From NCBI GenBank assembly GCA_018268595.1, contig JAFDWH010000001.1:144547-208546 (forward strand): a stretch of 64,000 nt of DNA, given 5' to 3'. The translations under genes and the position numbers were made by a program. This DNA comes from Actinomycetota bacterium (GTDB taxonomy: Bacteria; Actinomycetota; Thermoleophilia; Solirubrobacterales; Solirubrobacteraceae). The notes under the pieces were generated by a model. It did no database searches. It saw only the letters and a list, made by a program, of their open reading frames with translations, and was not told where the DNA came from. Positions within the stretch are counted from its first letter, which is position 1. Each line of letters opens with the position of its first letter. Positions 53,170-62,716 of this stretch are shown here, in pieces.

Positions 53170-54231
53170 ATGCCTCTCCCAGTCCGTTGGTCGCGCCGCG
53201 TGACGGCGCTCGCCGCCACCGCCGCACTCGCGCTCGCCGCGCTCTCCGGCACCGCCGGCGCCACGATCCTCGCGCAGGCGACGTCGCTCGACAGCACCCT
53301 GCTGTCCAGCTTCAGCCAGACGAACACGCTCGCCTCGACGCTCGGCACCGACACGAGCCGGGCGTACGACGGCACCGCCTCGGCGAAGGCGTCCTACCTC
53401 GGCAACGCGGACAACGCGTACTCGCGCGGCGTCTGGAACGTCAACTGGGTCACCGGCGACGACGTCTGGTACTCGGGCGCGTACTACCTGCCGGTCGGCT
53501 TCAAGGCCGCGATGCAGGGCGAGGTCGACCTGCTGCGCTGGGACAACTGGCCCTCGCACCCGACCGACACCGACTGGGGCGGCTTCGTCATCTTCGGCTC
53601 GGACAAGAAGGGGCGCCTGATGCGCTTCAACCGCGCCGGCGACTCGCGCACGCTCGTCGGGCCGATCGACGTGCCCGAGGGCCGCTGGTTCTGGCTCGAA
53701 GTGCACCAGCGCTTCTCGCCGACGGACGGCCAGGCGCTCAGCGAGCTGTACATCGACGGCACGCTGATCGGCCGCAGCACCGCGGGCAACACGTACGGCC
53801 GCACGATCGAGCGGATGCGCTACGGCTTCGTCGCCGACGGCGGCGCGAAGCAGACGAACCCGCTGACGCTGTGGTTCGACCGCTCGCGCATCTCGACCAG
53901 CCAGGTCGGGCCGCTCGCGACGGCTGACCCGGCTCCGGCTCCGGCTCCGACGGACCCGACGCCGACGCCCACGGACCCGACGCCGACGCCGACCGACCCC
54001 GCGCCCGCGCCGACGACGACCACGACCGACCCGGCCCCTGCGCCGACGACGACCACGACCGACCCGGCGCCGACGACCAAGAAGGGTCACGGCAAGGGCG
54101 TGCTGCGCGCGAGCACCGCCTCCGTGCGCCAGCAGCGCCTGCAGCGCAAGCACCACCGGCACCACCGCCGCCACCACAAGCACCGCCATCACCACCACCG
54201 CCGCGCGCACCACGCCCGCGCGGCGCGCTGA
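53170..54231 (+). CDS. secreted polysaccharide-lyase-like protein with PT linker and polycationic tail
   Basis: A 353-residue paralogue of the protein at 51997. The signal peptide (TALAATAALALAALSGTAGA) and beta-sandwich domain (DDVWYSGAYYLPVGFK, WDNWPSHPTDTDWGG, VPEGRWFWLEVHQRF) align throughout. The domain is followed by a Pro/Thr-rich linker with PTDPTPT and TTTTTDPAPAP repeats, then a His/Lys/Arg-rich tail (KHHRHHRRHHKHRHHHH). The linker is typical of extracellular enzymes, and the tail may bind anionic glycan or metal. Substrate and activity are unproven. Confidence 0.75.
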   Translation: MPLPVRWSRRVTALAATAALALAALSGTAGATILAQATSLDSTLLSSFSQTNTLASTLGTDTSRAYDGTASAKASYLGNADNAYSRGVWNVNWVTGDDVWYSGAYYLPVGFKAAMQGEVDLLRWDNWPSHPTDTDWGGFVIFGSDKKGRLMRFNRAGDSRTLVGPIDVPEGRWFWLEVHQRFSPTDGQALSELYIDGTLIGRSTAGNTYGRTIERMRYGFVADGGAKQTNPLTLWFDRSRISTSQVGPLATADPAPAPAPTDPTPTPTDPTPTPTDPAPAPTTTTTDPAPAPTTTTTDPAPTTKKGHGKGVLRASTASVRQQRLQRKHHRHHRRHHKHRHHHHRRAHHARAAR

Positions 54232-54331
54232 GCGAAGACGCGACCGGCGTGCCGGCGCCCGCGGGCGCCGGTACGCTTCGCCGCCTGCGCCGGCGGAAGG
54301 CTCGGCGATCCGGACCACGACTGGCACACGC

Positions 54332-55435
54332 TTGGGCACTCGCATCGTCGGCACCGCGCGCGGGAATCCGGACGACCCGCACAGCACCTCGGGCGTCTCG
54401 TTCCACCTGTTCGAGGCGCTCGCGCGCCGCTATGAGCTGGTCGGGCGCGTCGACGTGGCGCTCACGCCCGCGCAGCGCGCACTCGCGCTCGCCGCGGCGT
54501 TCCATCCGCGCCGCGAGCGCTGGCGCCAGCGCTTCTGGCGCAGCGGCGTCGCGTTCGAGCTGATGTCGCGCAACAGCCGCGCCGCGCTCGCCCGCCTGCA
54601 GCCGCAGCCCGACGTCGCCGTGCAGGTGCACGCGCTGTTCCAGACGCGCGGCGTCCCGTACACGATCGAGATCGACACGACGCACCGCCTCAACCGCGAG
54701 GGCTGGCCCGCCTGGAGCCCCTTCTCGGAACGCGCCGTGCAGCGCTGGTACGCGCACGAGCGGCGCGCCTACCACGGCGCGGCGCACCTGTTCGCGCGCA
54801 CCGAGCCGGTCGCCGCCTCGCTCGTCGAGCACTACGGCGTGCCGGCCGAGCGCGTCACCGTGACCGGCGGCGGCGCGCACTTCGACCCGCTGCCGGAGGC
54901 GCGTCCGCGCACGCGCGAGCCGGTCGTGCTGTTCGTCGGTCGCGAATGGGTGCGCAAGGGCGGCGAGGACCTGCTCGCCGCGTTCGCGCGCGTGCGCGCG
55001 CAGCTGCCGGCGGCGCGCCTGCGAATCGCGGGACCCTCGCCGGGCGCCGAGCAGCCCGGCGTCGAGTGGCTCGGCGCGGTCGGCGACCGCGCGCGGCTCG
55101 CGCAGCTCTACCGCGAGGCCGCCGTCTTCTGCCTGCCGTCGCGCTTCGAGCCGTACGGCAACGTGCTGTCGGAGGCGATGGCGTTCGGCCTGCCGTGCGT
55201 CGCCACGCGCACGCTCGGCATCCCGGCGGTCGTGCTCGACGGTCAGACCGGCCTGCTCGTCCCGATCGCCCGCCCCGAGCCGCTCGCGGACGCGCTGCTG
55301 CGGCTGCTGAGCGATCCGGAGCTGGCCGACCGGCTCGGCGCCGCCGGGCGCGAGCGCGTGCGCACCGAGCTGACGTGGGACCACGTCGCCGCGCGGATGG
55401 CGCCGGTGCTCGACCGCTTCGCCTCGCGCGACTGA
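54332..55435 (+). CDS. GT4-type glycosyltransferase
   Basis: A 367-residue GT-B enzyme. The N-terminal half (NPDDPHSTSGVSFHLFEALA, VQVHALFQTRGVPYTIEID) is divergent. The donor half is clear: VVLFVGREWVRKGGEDLLAA, ARLRIAGPSPG, and EPYGNVLSEAMAFGLPCVAT (EX7E). The first usable start is a TTG at 54332, 100 bases after the previous gene and without a clear Shine-Dalgarno, so the start is uncertain. Its stop abuts the flippase stop on the other strand with no base between. Confidence 0.87.
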   Translation: MGTRIVGTARGNPDDPHSTSGVSFHLFEALARRYELVGRVDVALTPAQRALALAAAFHPRRERWRQRFWRSGVAFELMSRNSRAALARLQPQPDVAVQVHALFQTRGVPYTIEIDTTHRLNREGWPAWSPFSERAVQRWYAHERRAYHGAAHLFARTEPVAASLVEHYGVPAERVTVTGGGAHFDPLPEARPRTREPVVLFVGREWVRKGGEDLLAAFARVRAQLPAARLRIAGPSPGAEQPGVEWLGAVGDRARLAQLYREAAVFCLPSRFEPYGNVLSEAMAFGLPCVATRTLGIPAVVLDGQTGLLVPIARPEPLADALLRLLSDPELADRLGAAGRERVRTELTWDHVAARMAPVLDRFASRD

Positions 55436-56920
55436 CTAGACCTCGGCGCGCCGCGCGCGCGTGAAGCGCGCCGGCACGACGTGGCCGAGCTGCACGCGCA
55501 GGTCGTCCCAGTCCGCGCGCGCGAGCGTGCGCAGCGCGACCGCCCCGCCGAGCGTGCCCGCGAGCGTGCCCGCCAACAGCGGGCCGAGCGAGGCGTCGGG
55601 CCACGCGAGCCGCACCGCGCCGGCGCCGACCACGACGCCGATCGAGCACAGCAGCGCCGGGCGCAGTGTGTCGAAGATGTTGCGCCAGCCGACGTCGACG
55701 ACGCGCGTCGCGAACAGGAACACGAGGAAGGCGTGCAGCACGAGCTGGCCGACGCGCGTCCACGCGACCGCGGTGATCCCATACGGCGCCGCGAGAATGA
55801 TCGCGACGGCCGTCAGCGGCAGCCCGATCACGTTGAGCGCGACGAGGATCCGCTGGCGGCCGACCGCCTTGAAGAGGTCGCCGAGCGGGAAGACCGTCGC
55901 CGAGATGCCCGACATGATCGCGATCGCCGCCGTCACGCCGGCCGCGCCGCGCCATCTCTCGGAGAACGCCACGACGACGAGCGGGACGGCCAGGATCGCC
56001 ATGCCGGCGGCGGCCGGCAGCGCGTACAGCGCCTGGTAGCGGACGAGCTTGAGCGACGCGGTCCCGAGCCCCTCGTGGTGCTCGATGCGCTTGCGCGCGA
56101 GCGCCGGGAAGGCGACGGCGGAGACGTTCCATGCGACCGTCTCGATGACCAGCTCGGGCACGCGGAACGCGATCGTGTAGAGGCCGAGCGCGGTCGTCCC
56201 CAGCACGCGGCCGACCGCGGCGACGTCGACCTTCCCGCCCAGCAGCGCCATCACCTCGAGCACCGAGGAGGCGCCGCCGTACGTCAGCATCCCGCGCACC
56301 GCCGCGCGCTCGAACGCGAACGTCGGCCGGAAGCGCGTGAGGATCCACGTCACGACGACGCCGACGAACGCGCCGGCGAGCAGTCCGATCACCAGCGCGG
56401 AGGCGCCGAACCCGATCGCCGCCAGCACGATCGAGACGATTCCGCGCACGCCGCCGCGCGTGAGCTGCGCGACGATCCGCTTGTTGAACTGCATGTCGCG
56501 CAGCAGCAGCGCGTCCGGGATCCCGCCGAAGCCGGTGATCAGCAGGCTCAGCGCCGAGAGCCGGAAGAGGCCGATGTCCGTCGAGATGTGGAAGAAGCCG
56601 GCGACGACCGGCGCGAACACGAACGCGAGCGTCGCCAGCAGCGCACCGAGCGCGACGTTGATCGTGAAGGCGGTCTGCACGCGGCGCGTGACGCCCTGCT
56701 CCTGCTCGTAGACGACGGTCGCGCTGAGGCCGAGGTCGCTGGCCAGCTCGAGCAGGCCGGTGTAGACGAGGATCGCCGAGACGACGCCGAACTCGGAGGG
56801 CACCAGCAGGCGCGTGAGGATCAGCGTCGAGACGAGCGTGATCGCCTTCGAGCCGACGAACGCCGCGGTCGACCAGAAGATCCCGCTGCGCAGCCTGCGC
56901 TGCCAGCCGTCGTCGCTCAT
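55436..56920 (-). CDS. polysaccharide flippase (Wzx/MOP superfamily)
   Basis: A 494-residue membrane protein with about 14 predicted helices. The opening GIFWSTAAFVGSKAITLVST and LVPSEFGVVSAILVYTGLLE, and YTIAFRVPELVIETVAWNVS, are typical of the lipopolysaccharide biosynthesis/MOP exporter group that flips undecaprenyl-linked repeats across the membrane. It is the last of six overlapping minus-strand genes; its ATG overlaps the asnB stop as ATGA. Confidence 0.92.
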   Translation of the reverse strand: MSDDGWQRRLRSGIFWSTAAFVGSKAITLVSTLILTRLLVPSEFGVVSAILVYTGLLELASDLGLSATVVYEQEQGVTRRVQTAFTINVALGALLATLAFVFAPVVAGFFHISTDIGLFRLSALSLLITGFGGIPDALLLRDMQFNKRIVAQLTRGGVRGIVSIVLAAIGFGASALVIGLLAGAFVGVVVTWILTRFRPTFAFERAAVRGMLTYGGASSVLEVMALLGGKVDVAAVGRVLGTTALGLYTIAFRVPELVIETVAWNVSAVAFPALARKRIEHHEGLGTASLKLVRYQALYALPAAAGMAILAVPLVVVAFSERWRGAAGVTAAIAIMSGISATVFPLGDLFKAVGRQRILVALNVIGLPLTAVAIILAAPYGITAVAWTRVGQLVLHAFLVFLFATRVVDVGWRNIFDTLRPALLCSIGVVVGAGAVRLAWPDASLGPLLAGTLAGTLGGAVALRTLARADWDDLRVQLGHVVPARFTRARRAEV

Positions 56921-58830
56921 GCCAGCGCCGGGATGTCCTGCGGGACCGCGGGCGCCGCGTCGACGCAGGTGCGGAACCACAGCTCGAGGTTGACGAGCGC
57001 CCACAGCTGCTTGCCGCGGTCCACGCCCGCCGCGTGCTCGTCGATCAGCCGCTCGACCGCGCCCGGCGCGAACAGCCCGCGCGCCTGCGCCGCCGGGTCG
57101 AGCAGCACCTCGCGCGGCAGCTCGGACAGCTCCTCGCGCAGCCAGCGGCCGACCGGCGCGTCGAAGCCGCGCTTGGGGTGGTCGAGCACGGCGTCGGGCA
57201 GCCACGGCCGCAGCGCCTCGCGCAGCAGCAGCTTGCCGTGCGGCCGGCGCGCCTTCATCGACGCCGGCAGCGTCGCGGCCAGCTCCATCAGCTCGTGGTC
57301 GAGCAGCGGCGAGCGCACCTCGAGCGAGGCGGCCATGCTCGCGACGTCGACCTTCGCGAGCAGGTCGTCGGGCAGGTAGGTGTCGAGGTCGGTCGCGAGC
57401 AGGCGGTCGACCCAGTCGAGCCCGGGACGCTCGTCCCACGCGCGCACGACGTGATCGAGCGGGTCGTTGCCGGCGACGGCCTCCTGCATCCGCGGACCGT
57501 AGAGCGCGGCGCGCTGAGCGTCGGTCACGTAGCGGAAGAGGTCGGCGTAGCGGCGCGCGGGGTGCAGCGCGAGGCGGTGCGCGAGGCGCGCCGCGCGCGG
57601 CAGCGCCGCCGCGCCGTCGATCCCGCCGGCGGCGCGCGCCAGCGCCGCCGCGACGCCGCGCCGCAGCGGCGCCGGCAGCGCCTCGAAGCGGCGCGTCGAG
57701 TCGATCTGCCAGTAGCGGCGGTAGCCGGCGAACGCCTCGTCGCCGCCGTCGCCGTTGAGCGCGACCGTCACGTGCTCGCGCATCGTCTCCGACAGCTGGA
57801 AGGTCGACAGCGCGGCCGGGTCGGCGAACGGCTCGCCGTAGTGCCACGCCAGGCGCGGGAGGACCGACGCGTCGGCCGGCCCGATCTCCAGCTCGCGATG
57901 GTCGGTGCCGTAGCGCTCCGCGACCATGCGCGCGTATCTCAGCTCGTCGTCGGGCGCGCCGTGGAAGTGCGCCGCGAACGTGCGCACCGGCTCGGCCGAG
58001 GTCATCGCCATCGCCGCGACGACGCCGCTGGAGTCGACGCCGCCGGACAGGAAGGCGCCGATCGGCACGTCGCTCATCAGCCGCAGGCGCGTCGACTCCA
58101 GCACCAGCTCGCGCACGCGCTCAGCCGCCTCCGCCTCGCCGAGCGGCGCCTTCGGCTCGTACTCCAGCCGCCAATAGCGCTCCACGCGCGGCTCGCCGCC
58201 GGGCTTCCACAGCAGGCGCGAGGCCGGCGGCAGCTTGCGCAGCGCGGCGAAGCACGAGCGGTCGTGCGGCACGTACTGGTTGACGAGGTAGGCGTCGACC
58301 GCGCGCAGGTCGACGTCGCGCGGGACGGCCGGGTCCTGCAGGATCGCGCGCGGCTCGGAGGCGAACCACAGCGCGCCGTCGCGCACGGCGTACCACAGCG
58401 GCTTCTTGCCGAGCCGGTCGCGCGCGAGGAACAGCTCGCCGCGGCGCGCGTCCCACACCGCGATCGCGAACATGCCGCGCAGCCGCTCGACGCAGCGCGG
58501 GCCGAGCTCCTCCCACAGGTGGACGATCACCTCGCCGTCGCTGCCGCTGCCAAGCGTGTGGCCGCGGCCGCGCAGCTCGACGCGCAACGGCTCGTGGTTG
58601 TAGATCTCGCCGTTGAAGACGACCGTCACCTGCCCGTCCTCGCTGACGAGCGGCTGATCGCCGGTGACGAGGTCGATGATCGCGAGCCGGCGCATGCCGA
58701 GCGCGACCGGCCCCTCCACGAACGTGCCCTCGCCGTCCGGGCCGCGGTGGTGCAGCGCGCGGCACATGCGCTCCAGCAGCGCGCGCTCGACCGGCGCCCC
58801 GTCCGTGACCTTGCCGGCGATCCCGCACAT
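56917..58830 (-). CDS. asnB: asparagine synthase-type amidotransferase
   Basis: A 637-residue enzyme. The nucleophile Cys2 (MCGIAGKV) starts a class II glutaminase domain (HHRGPDGEGTF, RLAIIDL, FNGEIYNH), followed by an ATP-pyrophosphatase domain with the PP-loop SGGVDSSGVVAAM and NGDGGDEAFAGYRRYW. It belongs to the exopolysaccharide-associated AsnB branch, common in EPS and exosortase loci, and may amidate a uronic acid on the glycan instead of making asparagine. It overlaps the flippase gene, and its ATG overlaps the GT2 stop by one base. Confidence 0.93.
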   Translation of the reverse strand: MCGIAGKVTDGAPVERALLERMCRALHHRGPDGEGTFVEGPVALGMRRLAIIDLVTGDQPLVSEDGQVTVVFNGEIYNHEPLRVELRGRGHTLGSGSDGEVIVHLWEELGPRCVERLRGMFAIAVWDARRGELFLARDRLGKKPLWYAVRDGALWFASEPRAILQDPAVPRDVDLRAVDAYLVNQYVPHDRSCFAALRKLPPASRLLWKPGGEPRVERYWRLEYEPKAPLGEAEAAERVRELVLESTRLRLMSDVPIGAFLSGGVDSSGVVAAMAMTSAEPVRTFAAHFHGAPDDELRYARMVAERYGTDHRELEIGPADASVLPRLAWHYGEPFADPAALSTFQLSETMREHVTVALNGDGGDEAFAGYRRYWQIDSTRRFEALPAPLRRGVAAALARAAGGIDGAAALPRAARLAHRLALHPARRYADLFRYVTDAQRAALYGPRMQEAVAGNDPLDHVVRAWDERPGLDWVDRLLATDLDTYLPDDLLAKVDVASMAASLEVRSPLLDHELMELAATLPASMKARRPHGKLLLREALRPWLPDAVLDHPKRGFDAPVGRWLREELSELPREVLLDPAAQARGLFAPGAVERLIDEHAAGVDRGKQLWALVNLELWFRTCVDAAPAVPQDIPALA

Positions 58831-59930
58831 CAGCGCACCGGCTCCCAGCGCGCGCTCTGTCGTCTGCGCGCGGCGCGCACGACGCCGACGCCGACCGCGA
58901 CGTTGCCGAGCGTGAACTGCGCCGCCATGCGCGCGACGCGCCCGGCGGGGCCGGACGGCTGCGCGCCGGTCGCGAGCGTGATCCCGGCGGTGCCGTAGAA
59001 GGCGAGCTGCACGAGCGCGGCGGCGCGGCGCAGGCGCCCGCCCCCAGGCCCAAGCGCGCCGAGCAGCGCCGCCAGCAGCAGGAACGGCAGCGCGAGGCGG
59101 CCGTGCTTGTGCGAGATCAGCCGCCACGCGAACGCCGGCGGCAGCCCGTGCAGCTCGCGCAGCAGCATCGCGCGGCCGGCGCCCATGCGCGAGCGGCGCG
59201 CCAGCTCGGCGGAGGCGTCGAGCGCCTCCTCCTCCGAGGCCGCCTGCGGCTCGTAGACGACGCGCCCGCCCGCGCGCACCAGCTGGCACAGCAGCCACAG
59301 GTCGTCGTTGATGACGCCCTCGGGGAACGGCGGCAGCGCCGCGCGGCGCACCGCGATCAGCTCGCCGTTGAGCGCGGCGACCGAGCCGCTGCGCGTCTCC
59401 AGCCGGCGCAGCAGGTCCTCGTAGCGGTCGTAGGCGCTGCCGGCCTCGCCGCGCCGGCCGCCGACCGCGACGATCTGCGGGTCGGCGAAGTGGCGCGCGG
59501 CGGCGCGCAGGCTCTCCGGCTCCAGCACGTTGTTCGCGTCGGTCAGCAGCACGATCTCGCCGGTCGCCTCTCCCAGCGCGCGGTTCAGCCCCGCCGCCTT
59601 GCCGTTGCGCTCGGCCGCGAACGAGACGACGGCGTCCGGGCACGCCTCGCGCGCGACGCCGACCAGCTGCTCGTCCTCGTCGATCGCGACGAGCACCTGC
59701 ACCAGCTCGGCCGGGTAGTCCAGGTCGCGCAGCGCGCTCAGCTTGCGCCGCAGCGCCTCGCGCTCGCGGAACGCCGGCACGACGATCGTGAACGACGGCA
59801 GCTGCTCGCCCTGGCGCCAGTCGCGCCGCGGCCGCAGCGCGAGCGACGCCGGGTAGCCGGCCAGCACCCAGCCGGCGCCGGCCGCGCCGACGCCGAAGGC
59901 GGCGCGCGCGAGCGTCGAGCGCACGCTCAT
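58830..59930 (-). CDS. GT2-family glycosyltransferase, membrane-associated
   Basis: A 366-residue GT-A glycosyltransferase: SFTIVVPAFREREALRRKLS at the start, the metal/donor region LLTDANNVLEPESLR, VGGRRGEAGSAYDRYEDLLR, and the ED-type catalytic segment GVINDDLWLLCQLV. An N-terminal hydrophobic segment and two C-terminal helices anchor it to the membrane, as in processive and capsule-type enzymes. Sugars are unknown. Both ends overlap their neighbours. Confidence 0.92.
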   Translation of the reverse strand: MSVRSTLARAAFGVGAAGAGWVLAGYPASLALRPRRDWRQGEQLPSFTIVVPAFREREALRRKLSALRDLDYPAELVQVLVAIDEDEQLVGVAREACPDAVVSFAAERNGKAAGLNRALGEATGEIVLLTDANNVLEPESLRAAARHFADPQIVAVGGRRGEAGSAYDRYEDLLRRLETRSGSVAALNGELIAVRRAALPPFPEGVINDDLWLLCQLVRAGGRVVYEPQAASEEEALDASAELARRSRMGAGRAMLLRELHGLPPAFAWRLISHKHGRLALPFLLLAALLGALGPGGGRLRRAAALVQLAFYGTAGITLATGAQPSGPAGRVARMAAQFTLGNVAVGVGVVRAARRRQSARWEPVR

Positions 59931-61345
59931 CGCAGGCGCTCCAGCAGCGTCGGCTGGGGCGTCGGCGCGGCCGGCAGCGGCCTGACCGGACGCGGGCGGC
60001 GCACCGGGCGCGCGCGGCGCGGCACGGGCAGCGGCAGCTTGTCCGCCCCGAGCGCGAACACGAGCCCGACGAGCACGTAGAAGAGGCGCAGCTGGCCCGC
60101 GTGCAGGAAGAGGCTGCACAGCAGCCACACCCCCACGGAGGTCAGGACCGCCTTGCCGAGCAGCGTCGCGCCGACACGGCGGCGGATCGCGTAGCGCACC
60201 ACGACCATGGCGGCGCCGAGCCAGCCGAGCAGGCCGACGATCCCCTGCTCGGCCGCGATCTGCAGGTAGAGGCTGTGCGGCTCGCGCAGCGGGCGCGAGT
60301 CGTTGCCGATTCTGCGGCTGTAGCTGCGGTAGAGCGGCTCGTACTGCTCGGGTCCGACGCCGAGCAGCGGGTGGTCGAGGAACATCTGCAGCGCGATGCG
60401 GTTCTCGGTCGCGCGGCCGCTGACGCTGCGCGACGCGGAGCTGTTCGCCTGCGACAGGAACAGGGGCGTCGCCGCCGCCGCGGCGAGCAGCACGACGAGC
60501 GCCCCGCGCCGCGCCTCGCGCCGACCGCTGAAGAGCGCGAACGTGCCGAGCGCGAAGGCGACGCCGATCAGCGCGCCGCGCGAGCCGGTCGCGAAGATGC
60601 CCATCAGCAGGCTGATGCCCGAGGCGATCCCGAGCCAGCGGCGCCAGCCGCCGGTCGAGTACTCGTAGAGCGCGAACGGGACGAGCGCCGCGAGCGACAG
60701 CGCGAAGAAGTTCGACTCGCCGTAGGGGCCGGCGGCGCGCGGCGCCTCGACGCCGGCGGGGTCGAGCTCGAGCGGGAACAGGCCCGTCGGCGCGACGAGC
60801 ACCGAGAAGGCGGCGCCGAGCCCGAGGAAGATCCCGACGATCACGAGCACGCGCACGGTCCGCCGCACGCCGGCGGTGCCGCGCACGCACAGCGCGGCGA
60901 TCACGAGGAAGCTGAGCGTCTTCATCTCGTCTCTCGGCTGCAGCGGGCCGCCCGGGATCACCATCGCGCTCGCGAAGATCGGCAGCGCGAGCAGCGTGCA
61001 CGTCAACAGCACCTCGCGCGTGACGTCGAGGTCTCTCCAGCCGAACCACGCCGCCAGCAGCAGGAACGCCATGCCGCCCGTCTGGACCGGCGAGAAGCCG
61101 CCGAAGTGCGACTGGTCGATCGCCGTCCAGGTCAGCCCGACGAACACCGGCAGCAGCCACGCCGGCCGCCACAGCACGAGCATCCCGACGGCCGCCGCGA
61201 TCGGGAAGTAGGGCAGCAGTTGCGGCCGCGAGACGAGGAAGCCGAGCGCGACCGTCATCCCGACGAGCCCGAGCAGCGCGGCGCCGCTCGCCAGCAGCAC
61301 GGCGCTCGCGGCCGAGGAGTCGCCCTCGCGCAGCGACCGCAGCAT
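59927..61345 (-). CDS. O-antigen ligase / Wzy-type polymerase
   Basis: A 472-residue membrane protein with about 12 helices. The Wzy_C signature is clear: FATGSRGALIGVAFALGT, then DHPLLGVGPEQYEPLYRSYS and PHSLYLQIAAEQGIVGLLGW. The C-terminus is Arg/Pro-rich. It is the likely polymerase for the repeat unit built by this operon, alongside the second such protein at 46755. The ATG at 61345 lies 5 bases after the Wzz-like stop. Confidence 0.9.
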   Translation of the reverse strand: MLRSLREGDSSAASAVLLASGAALLGLVGMTVALGFLVSRPQLLPYFPIAAAVGMLVLWRPAWLLPVFVGLTWTAIDQSHFGGFSPVQTGGMAFLLLAAWFGWRDLDVTREVLLTCTLLALPIFASAMVIPGGPLQPRDEMKTLSFLVIAALCVRGTAGVRRTVRVLVIVGIFLGLGAAFSVLVAPTGLFPLELDPAGVEAPRAAGPYGESNFFALSLAALVPFALYEYSTGGWRRWLGIASGISLLMGIFATGSRGALIGVAFALGTFALFSGRREARRGALVVLLAAAAATPLFLSQANSSASRSVSGRATENRIALQMFLDHPLLGVGPEQYEPLYRSYSRRIGNDSRPLREPHSLYLQIAAEQGIVGLLGWLGAAMVVVRYAIRRRVGATLLGKAVLTSVGVWLLCSLFLHAGQLRLFYVLVGLVFALGADKLPLPVPRRARPVRRPRPVRPLPAAPTPQPTLLERLR

Positions 61346-61350
61346 GGGAC

Positions 61351-61980
61351 CTACCAGCGGTGCTGGGCGGGCAGCGGGACGTCCTCGTGCTCGTCGGCCG
61401 GCTCGTCGTCGGCGACGGCGCGGGCCGGCGGCAGCATCGTCCCGCCGACTCCTGCGCCGAGCAGGCGCGTCAGCGCGGTGTAGGTGAGCAGAGCCCCGAG
61501 CGCCGCCAGCAGCAGCACCGCGATCCCGAGCAGCTTGTTGCTCGCACCCGACTTCGACGGCGGCTGCGCGTCCTGCAGGACGTTGAGTGTCCACGCGTCG
61601 TTCAGCGCCGCCTGCCGCGTCTCGATCACCGACAGCATCCGTCTGAGCGCCGGCTGCACGGCGCCCTGGGCGCCCTCGGTGACGACGTTGATCACGCGGC
61701 TGTCCGGCACGGCGCGTGCCGCGACGCTCACGTTCCCCGCGTTGGCAGCCGAGATCGTGTCTCTCGACGCGATGTACTCGACGTACGTTCCTGCCGTCCC
61801 GGAGGACGCGAACGAGCCGGTCAGGTTGGCGATCTCGTTGGGGACCCTCGTCTTCGGCACGAACACGAGCGCGGACGTCGACTGGTAGCTCGGCGTGCGC
61901 AGGCTGACGTACGCAACCCCGACCACGAGGATCACGAGGCCGACGACGGCGGAGACGATGAGGAGGCGCAACCGGGTCAT
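61351..61980 (-). CDS. Wzz-like chain-length determinant protein
   Basis: A 209-residue protein with an N-terminal membrane helix (LLIVSAVVGLVILVVGVAYV), a periplasm-side domain starting RTPSYQSTSALVFVPKT, as in Wzz/CapA proteins, and a second helix (LLGIAVLLLAALGALLTYTA, about residues 148-172). A short acidic tail follows. No kinase domain is fused and no separate tyrosine kinase is seen in the window. It would regulate polymer length together with the neighbouring polymerase. Confidence 0.87.
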   Translation of the reverse strand: MTRLRLLIVSAVVGLVILVVGVAYVSLRTPSYQSTSALVFVPKTRVPNEIANLTGSFASSGTAGTYVEYIASRDTISAANAGNVSVAARAVPDSRVINVVTEGAQGAVQPALRRMLSVIETRQAALNDAWTLNVLQDAQPPSKSGASNKLLGIAVLLLAALGALLTYTALTRLLGAGVGGTMLPPARAVADDEPADEHEDVPLPAQHRW

Positions 61981-62597
61981 GCGGCTCCCGTCCGCCGGAA
62001 CATGACCAGCACCGTCATGAGCAGCAATCGTATCTCTCCCCAGATTGTGGGATGGCGGAAGAAGACGATGTCGAGCCGGCAGCGCTCGTCGAAGTCCATC
62101 GAGTCACGGCCGAACACCTGCCACGGGCCGGTGATGCCCGGCCGGAACTCGAGCCGGCCGGTGTGCCAGAGGTCGTACGTCGAGGCGTCGAAGCTCGTGG
62201 GCCGCGGACCGACGAGCGACATCTGGCCGCGCAGCACGTTGAGCAGCTGCGGCAGCTCGTCGAGGCTCGTCTTGCGCAGGAAGCGGCCGAGGCGCGTGAC
62301 GCGCGGGTCGTTCTCGAGCCGGAAGTCGGGGTACGGGACGAGGCTCAGGTGGCGCAGCTGCTCCTTCAGCTCGTCGGCGTTGCGGACCATCGTGCGGAAC
62401 TTGAGCACGTCGAATCTGCGGCCGCCGAGGCCGGTCCGCGGCTGGTGGAAGAAGATCGGCGCGTGCACGTCGGAGAGCTTGATGAGGAGCGCGATCACGA
62501 GCATCGGGATGCCGAAGATGAGCAGCGCCACGAGGGAGACGACGACGTCGATTGTTCGCTTCACTGCCCGATACGCTCCGTACTGCTTCGATCCCAT
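61977..62597 (-). CDS. undecaprenyl-phosphate sugar phosphotransferase (initiating transferase)
   Basis: A 206-residue bacterial sugar transferase of the short form (PssY/EpsL-like): one N-terminal hydrophobic hairpin (TIDVVVSLVALLIFGIPMLV), then the catalytic core PRTGLGGRRFDVLKFRTM, RKTSLDELPQLLNVLRGQMS, VGPRP and RPGITGPWQVFGR. It starts the glycan by linking the first sugar phosphate to undecaprenyl phosphate. It is the first gene of the six-gene operon, and a TAGGGA -10-like box (62609-62614) lies 11 bases before its ATG. Confidence 0.94.
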   Translation of the reverse strand: MGSKQYGAYRAVKRTIDVVVSLVALLIFGIPMLVIALLIKLSDVHAPIFFHQPRTGLGGRRFDVLKFRTMVRNADELKEQLRHLSLVPYPDFRLENDPRVTRLGRFLRKTSLDELPQLLNVLRGQMSLVGPRPTSFDASTYDLWHTGRLEFRPGITGPWQVFGRDSMDFDERCRLDIVFFRHPTIWGEIRLLLMTVLVMFRRTGAA

Positions 62598-62700
62598 CGC
62601 GGCGCCCGTCCCTAGGTCCGATGCAAGCGGAAGGCGACCCGCGATTCTACGACATCGAGTTGGCGCGCCGGCAGGCCCCGGAGTCGGCGGGACGACCATC

Positions 62701-62706
62701 TAGACT
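62701..62706 (+). promoter_or_regulatory. -10 box of dnaX
   Basis: TAGACT, 10 bases before the GTG start at 62717; leaderless spacing. Confidence 0.45.
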
Positions 62707-62716
62707 GCGTCGTCCC

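Noticed and set aside
61360..62703. 447-codon plus-strand frame
   Set aside because: It is antisense to the Wzz-like and sugar-transferase genes, both of which have clear motifs.
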